Below are positions 34,016 through 38,918 of a stretch of 38,918 nucleotides of DNA, in pieces. Location: contig CAIMZW010000047.1 in assembly GCA_903846075.1 (NCBI GenBank), forward strand, positions 1 through 38,918. The letters are read 5' to 3'. The position numbers were made by a program, and so were the translations under genes. Below the pieces are notes generated by a model. That model saw only the letters and a program-made list of their open reading frames with translations, made no database searches and had not been told where the DNA came from. Source of the stretch: an uncultured Actinomycetes bacterium. GTDB taxonomy: Bacteria; Actinomycetota; Actinomycetes; Nanopelagicales; Nanopelagicaceae. Positions within the stretch are counted from its first letter, which is position 1. Every line of letters begins with the position of its first letter.

Positions 34016-34621
34016 ATGAGCGACGTTTCACGTGAAACACTAATTGCTCGATTCTTCACCGAGCGCGAGAGGGAAATTTCTCGCTACGCCGAAATATTGG
34101 CAACTTTAGGTATTGAACGTGGGCTAATCGGTCCGCGCGAAGGGGATCGGATATGGGATCGCCATATTGCTAATTGCGTTCCGGTTGCTTCGCTTATGCC
34201 TAAAGATTCATCCGTGATAGATATTGGTTCTGGGGCAGGTCTTCCGGGGATTGTTCTTGCTTTAACTCGACCGGACTTGAAAGTGACCCTTCTGGAACCA
34301 CTTCAACGGCGCATAGACTTTCTTCAAGAGGTTGTCGATGAATTAGAGCTGCCAATTACCTTAATTCGCGGTCGGGCCGAAACTACAAAAGGTAGTTTTA
34401 ATATAGTTACAGCCCGAGCAGTTGCACCTCTACCAAAATTACTTCCTCTGGTCTGGCACTTATTAGCGCCCAACGGCGCTGTTTTAGCCATGAAAGGTGA
34501 TTCAGCCGAGAGTGAGCTGGCTCTTACTAAGGTTAAAAAGAGCGGAAAGGCCGAAATAATCTCTCTCGATATCGAAGGGCTGCCCAAAGCCCGAGTGATT
34601 CAAGTACGAAAGACTGGTTAA
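34016..34621 (+). CDS. rsmG: 16S rRNA (guanine527-N7)-methyltransferase RsmG
   Basis: A 201-residue Rossmann methyltransferase (GidB). The SAM-binding loop is VIDIGSGAGLPGIVLAL (about 64-80), preceded by RIWDRHIANC and followed by LLEPLQRRIDFLQEV and the TARAVAPL motif. It modifies G527 of 16S rRNA; loss of this activity gives low-level streptomycin resistance in other bacteria. Codons 4-8 (VSRET) contain a parS site. It starts 13 nt after jag. Confidence 0.97.
   Translation: MSDVSRETLIARFFTEREREISRYAEILATLGIERGLIGPREGDRIWDRHIANCVPVASLMPKDSSVIDIGSGAGLPGIVLALTRPDLKVTLLEPLQRRIDFLQEVVDELELPITLIRGRAETTKGSFNIVTARAVAPLPKLLPLVWHLLAPNGAVLAMKGDSAESELALTKVKKSGKAEIISLDIEGLPKARVIQVRKTG
34024..34039. promoter_or_regulatory. 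parS: parS site inside rsmG
   Basis: CGTTTCACGTGAAACA matches the parS consensus TGTTTCACGTGAAACA at 15 of 16 positions. It lies within codons 3-8 of rsmG, encoding the peptide VSRET. It should bind ParB and nucleate the partition complex about 3-4 kb from oriC. Confidence 0.93.
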
Positions 34622-34629
34622 CTTCACTC

Positions 34630-35535
34630 ATGGATGATTCACGTGAAACATTGAGTGAAACAGCCGGTCGTAAAGTGATTGGGGTGAGGCGGCTGAAAGA
34701 GCCAATGCCAAAACCTCCTCAAACTCGAATTTTTACCATCGCAAATCAAAAAGGCGGCGTTGGAAAAACTACCTCAGCGGTGAATATTGCTGCAGCTCTA
34801 GCCATGGGCGGGTTGCGGACTCTTGTTATTGATTTAGATCCACAAGGAAATGCATGCACCGCTCTTGGGGTTGATCGAACAGATTTGCCCGGAATGTATG
34901 AAGTATTAGTAAAAGACCGGCCGCTTGAGTCGGTAATTCAAAAAGTAGTTGGATTCCCACACTTAGAGTGCGCACCAGCAGATAGAGCCCTGGCGAGCGC
35001 AGAGATAAATATGGTCGGAATGGTTGCGCGCGAATCGCGGTTAAAAATATCGCTCAACACTTACCTGCAGAATAGAGCGGCAATGGGCGAGCGGATTGAT
35101 TATGTTCTGATTGATTGCCCACCTAGTTTGGGTTTGCTCACAGTAAATGCCCTTACCGCTGCAAACGAAGTACTAGTCCCCATCCAATGTGAGTATTACT
35201 CGCTCGAGGGGCTGACTTTGCTCTTAGAAACTTTGCAGCAGATCAAACAAATTCTCAATCCAGTTATTGCCATCACCACCATTGTCCTCACAATGTTCGA
35301 TTCCCGGACTCGGCTAGCCAACGACGTTGCAGGCAGCGTACGACAATATTTTCCAAAAGAGTTGGTCGATATCCCAATTCCCCGTGCCGTTCGAATTTCA
35401 GAAGCTCCTTCCTTCAATCAAACCGTGATGACCTATGACCCTGGGTCCCCCGGGGCAGTTGCATATATGGCTGTTGCTCGGGAGATATCACTTCGAGCAG
35501 AATCTCATGAGTTAGTTACAAAGGAGCAGGAATGA
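34630..35535 (+). CDS. parA: Chromosome partitioning ATPase ParA
   Basis: A 301-residue Walker-type ATPase: deviant Walker A KGGVGKTT near residue 48, Walker A' VIDLDPQGN, and Walker B VLIDCPPSLGLLTVNAL. ATP-bound ParA coats the nucleoid and, with ParB-parS, segregates origins. The N-terminal 35 residues precede the ATPase fold; codons 3-7 (DSRET) overlap a parS site. It starts eight bases after rsmG and overlaps parB by four bases. Confidence 0.98.
   Translation: MDDSRETLSETAGRKVIGVRRLKEPMPKPPQTRIFTIANQKGGVGKTTSAVNIAAALAMGGLRTLVIDLDPQGNACTALGVDRTDLPGMYEVLVKDRPLESVIQKVVGFPHLECAPADRALASAEINMVGMVARESRLKISLNTYLQNRAAMGERIDYVLIDCPPSLGLLTVNALTAANEVLVPIQCEYYSLEGLTLLLETLQQIKQILNPVIAITTIVLTMFDSRTRLANDVAGSVRQYFPKELVDIPIPRAVRISEAPSFNQTVMTYDPGSPGAVAYMAVAREISLRAESHELVTKEQE
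34635..34650. promoter_or_regulatory. parS: parS site inside parA
   Basis: TGATTCACGTGAAACA differs from consensus parS at a single position (third base). It lies in codons 2-7 of parA and is read in the same frame as the rsmG site, encoding DSRET. Confidence 0.92.
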
Positions 35536-36395
35536 ATTCACGAAAAGGTGGTTTAGGACGCGGACTAGATTCTTTAATCCCCACCACAATTACCTCCCCC
35601 ACAGGCGTAACTATTGCCGATAGAAATGAAGTACCTATCGATTCTATTTCGCCAAACCCAAAGCAACCGAGAAATATCTTTGATGAAGTCGCTCTCGCCG
35701 AGTTGGCTGCATCTATTAGTGAAGTTGGGTTATTACAACCGCCGGTAGTGAGAAGTATCGGTAATGACAAATATGAATTAATTATGGGTGAGCGTCGCTG
35801 GCGTGCGTCGAAGATGGCGGGTCTACAAAATATTCCAGTCATCATTCGTCAGACCAGTGACAATGAGTTACTTCGTGAGGCTCTGTTAGAAAATATTCAT
35901 AGAAGTCAATTAAACCCACTTGAAGAGGGGGCCGCCTACCAAAATTTGTTAACTGACTTTGGTTACACCCATGAAGAGTTAGCTGCCAAAGTTGGGAAGT
36001 CGCGATCAGCCATCACTAACACTCTCCGATTGCTCAATCTCCCCGCTGGGGTGCAACGAAGAGTCGCATCCGGAGTTTTATCTGCCGGCCATGCAAGAGC
36101 GCTTTTAACTTTGGAAAATGAATCGGACATTGAGGCATTGGCGAATCGAATCGTTGCTGAAGGTTTAAGTGTGCGTGCGGTCGAAGAAATTGTGACGAAT
36201 TTTCAACCTAAAACTAAAACCGGAAAGATTCGAGCAGGAAAAATTATTTCACCGCGCCTGTCAGAAATCAGTGGCCAACTTTCCGATCAATTAGATACTC
36301 GGGTGCATATCGAATTAGGAAAGAAAAAAGGAAAAATAGTTATTGAGTTCGCGACACTGGAGGACTTAGAACGTATAACTAGTGTTATTCAATAA
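35532..36395 (+). CDS. parB: Chromosome partitioning protein ParB
   Basis: A 287-residue CTP-dependent DNA clamp. The N-terminal GLGRGLDSLI is the ParA-interaction motif; the ParB/Srx domain has ISPNPKQPRNIFD and GERRWRASKMAG (CTP-binding); the helix-turn-helix follows (LAAKVGKSRSAITNTLRLLNLP), and a C-terminal dimerisation domain rich in Lys (LGKKKGKIVIEF) closes it. It binds the two nearby parS sites and spreads. It overlaps parA by ATGA and ends 21 bp from the convergent aminotransferase gene. Confidence 0.98.
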   Translation: MNSRKGGLGRGLDSLIPTTITSPTGVTIADRNEVPIDSISPNPKQPRNIFDEVALAELAASISEVGLLQPPVVRSIGNDKYELIMGERRWRASKMAGLQNIPVIIRQTSDNELLREALLENIHRSQLNPLEEGAAYQNLLTDFGYTHEELAAKVGKSRSAITNTLRLLNLPAGVQRRVASGVLSAGHARALLTLENESDIEALANRIVAEGLSVRAVEEIVTNFQPKTKTGKIRAGKIISPRLSEISGQLSDQLDTRVHIELGKKKGKIVIEFATLEDLERITSVIQ

Positions 36396-36416
36396 CTTCA
36401 GAAGACCCCAAAGTTA

Positions 36417-37670
36417 TTAATTAATCCCGCGACGTTCCATCTCTTGTTTAATAACATGTCCTAGCGACTTGATTCCATCACGAATTCGCTCTGGCGATGG
36501 GTAGCAATAAGAAAGACGCATCGACCAACTTCCAAAACCATCCGCATAAAACGCCGTCCCTGGAACGTATGCAACCTTGGCCACAATCGCCTTTGGCATC
36601 ATCGCTTTGGTATCAATTTCAGGAGGCAAAGTAGCCCAAACATAAAAACCACCTTCAGGCTTTGTCCAGGTTGCAGCGCTAGGAAAATGTTGTTCCATTG
36701 ATTCCAACATTGCATCTCGACGGACTTTATATAAGTCACAAAAAGATGCGATCTGATCTCGCCAAGGTTGATCGGAGAGATATGAAGAGATCGAGAGTTG
36801 TGCGAAATTGGAAGGACAGAGAATAGAAGACTCGCTTGCGATAACTAACTTCTCTTTCAAAGATTGTGGAACTAGCGCCCAGCCAACTCGAAAACCCGGA
36901 GCAATTGTTTTAGAAAAAGAACCCAAGTACACAACATTTTCAGAATCTTCCGAACGCATTGCATTGGGTGAGGGCTTATCAAATCCTAATAAACCATAAG
37001 GGTTATCTTCGATAACGAAAATATTTTCTTCGCGACAAATATTTAAAATTTCAGTTCGACGGTCAGCAGGTAAGAGAACCCCAGCAGGATTTTGATAATT
37101 GGGAATCAAATAAAGGAACTTAATCTTTCTTCCCGAAGCCCTTGTTGAGGTGATCGCATTTCGTAGCGCATCTGGAATAAGTCCATCATTGTCCATTTCA
37201 ACGTGCACGACCTGTGCCTCATATTGGTGAAAAGTTCCAAGCGCGCCAACATATGATGGAGCTTCTACGAGAACTACATCACCTGGATCAATAAAAATTC
37301 GAGATATTAAATCCAACGCTTGTTGAGAACCGGTTGTAACAATTACATCGTCGGGATGAGCGCGAATTCCTTCTAATGCCATAACGTCGCAAATCTGTTC
37401 CCGTAATTTTGGGTGTCCTTGACCGCTGCCATATTGCAGAGCTTCCGCACCATTATCGCGAATCAATTTCTCCACGACAGAGGCCATCATCTCCATAGGT
37501 AGGGCGGAGAGGTTAGGCATTCCGCCAGCCAAGGAGACGATATCGGGACGAGATGCAACGGCAAATAGAGATCGAATCTCACTTGGGTGCATGCTGGCCG
37601 CTCGGTGCGCAAAACGATCAGCTAAGTTCTGCGGCGCGCCAGTATGTAGTCGAGTGATATCTGTGCTCAT
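36417..37670 (-). CDS. PLP-dependent class I/II aminotransferase
   Basis: A 417-residue fold-type I aminotransferase. The PLP lysine is in LGSFSKTIAPGFRVGWA; upstream are SLAGGMPNLSALP, LQYGSGQGHPKLREQI, TTGSQQALDL and the Asn/Asp-Tyr motifs PNYQNPAG and IEDNPYG. These resemble the 2-aminoadipate/aromatic transaminase group (LysN/ARO8-like, also the C-terminal half of MocR), but no GntR domain is fused. The amino donor and acceptor are not determinable here. A PLP aminotransferase in this place between parB and cwlM is, as I recall, seen in several actinobacteria. Confidence 0.92.
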   Translation of the reverse strand: MSTDITRLHTGAPQNLADRFAHRAASMHPSEIRSLFAVASRPDIVSLAGGMPNLSALPMEMMASVVEKLIRDNGAEALQYGSGQGHPKLREQICDVMALEGIRAHPDDVIVTTGSQQALDLISRIFIDPGDVVLVEAPSYVGALGTFHQYEAQVVHVEMDNDGLIPDALRNAITSTRASGRKIKFLYLIPNYQNPAGVLLPADRRTEILNICREENIFVIEDNPYGLLGFDKPSPNAMRSEDSENVVYLGSFSKTIAPGFRVGWALVPQSLKEKLVIASESSILCPSNFAQLSISSYLSDQPWRDQIASFCDLYKVRRDAMLESMEQHFPSAATWTKPEGGFYVWATLPPEIDTKAMMPKAIVAKVAYVPGTAFYADGFGSWSMRLSYCYPSPERIRDGIKSLGHVIKQEMERRGIN

Positions 37671-37708
37671 TAGAGAAGTTTGGCATACATCAGAAAGTCG
37701 TTGCGCCG

Positions 37709-38827
37709 TTAAATCCGGATTCCCGCTTTTCGCAAATCAGAGATACGCAAAGTTCCGGTTTTTGCATCGTTTTCCGCCGATAAATAAAGTCGTTGAACTG
37801 CCACAATGAGAGATTCAACAATGGTTTCACGGAAATTCGCCTCTTCTAATCTTTGTAAATCCCCTGGATTTGAAATGTACCCCAGATCTATCCGCACGGT
37901 CGGCGCCTTGGTTAGCCGAAGTAGATCCCAGGTTTTGGCATGGGTTCGGCAATTAAGTAAATCGGTACGGGAGCAAATTTCGCGCTGAACCAAATTTGCA
38001 AAGCGCTCGCCAACCACCGAATGAACTTTATGGATATCACTGCCATAGTAATAAGTTGCTAAACCATGCGCTTTCTCGTTCCTATAACGATCCAGACGAA
38101 GTGAAATTACTAAATCTGCTCCAACGGAGTTAGCGAGATTAATCCGATCACTCTCTGACGACCTAGCTCCCGGGCTATTGGTTAAAATCACTGTCACACC
38201 CAAGGCGATCAAACGACCTTCTAGGCGTTGGGCGATATCGAAGATGATTTCTGAATCGAAATTATCACTACCTGGGTCGATGACGATAATTTTATTAGCA
38301 AGCGCAGGACCACGAATTGCGCGCGCAGCTTCATCTCGCAATTGACTTGGAGCCCCACCAGTTACCGTCTTGAGAAGACGCATTAGCGCAATAACGGTCG
38401 CTGGACCGCAAGAACCATCCACCTTTACCCCTGCGGATTTTTGAAATTCAGCGACTGCAGATTCGGTGAGAGTTCCATAAATTCCATCAACTCGCCCCGC
38501 ATTAAAACCCATCTCAACTAATCGCGCTTGAAGCAAGGCAACATCATCACCGCGCATAAGCGATCCTGGGTTATGTCGAAGAATTCGATCGCCCAATTTC
38601 CAATGCGCCTCGTCAAGGGCGCGAAAAGTTACTTGGTTAACAACACCCGTGACAATTAGTCCACGTTCTTGTTGAAATGCCTTAATCGCGTTCTCTACTC
38701 GGCCATCAAAATGTTCGGTCACTTCCTGTAAAAAACCTAAACGAGAGAGCGTTGTAGTGATGGAAGTGATCACATCACCAGTGTCGCCTAAAGCAAATTC
38801 TTTAAACGACACCTCTTTGAATGACAC
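37709..38827 (-). CDS. cwlM: CwlM-like protein: two peptidoglycan-binding domains plus degenerate amidase_3 domain
   Basis: A 372-residue protein without a signal peptide. Two PG_binding_1 repeats come first (about residues 11-75 and 90-152, each with a GxxVDG/AVxxFQ pattern), then an N-acetylmuramoyl-alanine amidase fold (about 178-350). The amidase zinc site is lost: the His of the usual DPGHGG is Ser187, the His of SIHxN is Arg244, and the catalytic Glu before GFxSN is Asp314. Mycobacterial CwlM is a cytoplasmic regulator of MurA controlled by PknB phosphorylation, and a pknB is in this window. Start GTG at 38827, 15 nt after thioredoxin. The gene order trx-cwlM-parB matches M. tuberculosis. 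Confidence 0.92.
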   Translation of the reverse strand: MSFKEVSFKEFALGDTGDVITSITTTLSRLGFLQEVTEHFDGRVENAIKAFQQERGLIVTGVVNQVTFRALDEAHWKLGDRILRHNPGSLMRGDDVALLQARLVEMGFNAGRVDGIYGTLTESAVAEFQKSAGVKVDGSCGPATVIALMRLLKTVTGGAPSQLRDEAARAIRGPALANKIIVIDPGSDNFDSEIIFDIAQRLEGRLIALGVTVILTNSPGARSSESDRINLANSVGADLVISLRLDRYRNEKAHGLATYYYGSDIHKVHSVVGERFANLVQREICSRTDLLNCRTHAKTWDLLRLTKAPTVRIDLGYISNPGDLQRLEEANFRETIVESLIVAVQRLYLSAENDAKTGTLRISDLRKAGIRI

Positions 38828-38842
38828 TGCAGGTGGGTCGAA

Positions 38843-38918
38843 TTAGAGGTAAGCCGCTAGTTCTTTAAGCAACGCTGGCTTTGGTTTTGCACCAATAATT
38901 GATTTCACAACTTCGCCA
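38843..38918 (-). CDS. trxA: Thioredoxin, C-terminal end only
   Basis: Only the last 24 codons are in the window, read on the minus strand to a TAA at 38843. The tail GEVVKSIIGAKPKPALLKELAAYL is typical of thioredoxin helix 4. The CGPC active site lies outside the window. The placement before cwlM matches trxC (Rv3914) in M. tuberculosis, which supports the call. Confidence 0.85.
   Translation of the reverse strand, partial: GEVVKSIIGAKPKPALLKELAAYL

Overview
This is the replication-origin neighbourhood of an actinobacterial chromosome. The core order thioredoxin - cwlM - (aminotransferase) - parB - parA - rsmG - jag - yidC - yidD - rnpA - rpmH - dnaA - dnaN - recF - dciA (DUF721) - gyrB - gyrA - tRNA-Ile/tRNA-Ala - ppiA - rhomboid - crgA - trpG - pknB - PP2C phosphatase is the order known around oriC in Mycobacterium and Streptomyces. 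Moderate G+C by eye, extremely tight gene packing, a secreted protein with a GDTGPGGG-type C-terminal module, mycoredoxin and a heliorhodopsin almost co-linear with the founding actinobacterial heliorhodopsin together suggest a streamlined aquatic actinobacterium. The freshwater acI / Nanopelagicales lineage is my best guess; that placement is inference.

Layout. 1-3902: a carbohydrate-acid and amidohydrolase patch (SDR oxidoreductase, L-arabinonate-type dehydratase, divergent MTA/SAH-deaminase-like amidohydrolase). 3971-5557: a secreted surface protein. 5554-6324: heliorhodopsin behind tRNA-Ser(GCT). 6547-8302: mycoredoxin and Xaa-Pro aminopeptidase. 8303-12829 (minus): a succinate dehydrogenase operon (sdhC-sdhA-sdhB) running into a YvlD-type membrane protein and two fluoride channels. 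13036-16873 (minus): tRNA-Leu, GDPD, pheA, serS, HAD phosphatase, tRNA-Ser(TGA). 16963-22262: PP2C/PknB signalling pair, trpG, crgA, rhomboid, ppiA, a DUF4236 protein, two tRNAs. 22314-31416 (minus): gyrA, gyrB, dciA, recF, dnaN, dnaA. 31790-36395 (plus): rpmH, rnpA, yidD, yidC, jag, rsmG, parA, parB. 36417-38918 (minus): aminotransferase, cwlM, thioredoxin end.

The origin appears to be split: an AT-rich stretch with DnaA boxes lies between dnaA and dnaN, and a second DnaA-box cluster lies between dnaA and rpmH. Two near-perfect parS sites lie inside the first codons of rsmG and parA. Extra DnaA-box-like sites occur upstream of jag and between crgA and the rhomboid gene.

Most of the window is conserved housekeeping DNA. 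The items most worth a second look are the heliorhodopsin and its tRNA/mycoredoxin context, a CwlM homologue whose amidase zinc ligands all appear replaced, a 14-bp tandem repeat in the sdh promoter region, a CTG-started fluoride channel, back-to-back leaderless promoters of trpG and crgA, a leaderless GDPD gene starting one base after a tRNA, and the off-origin DnaA-box clusters.
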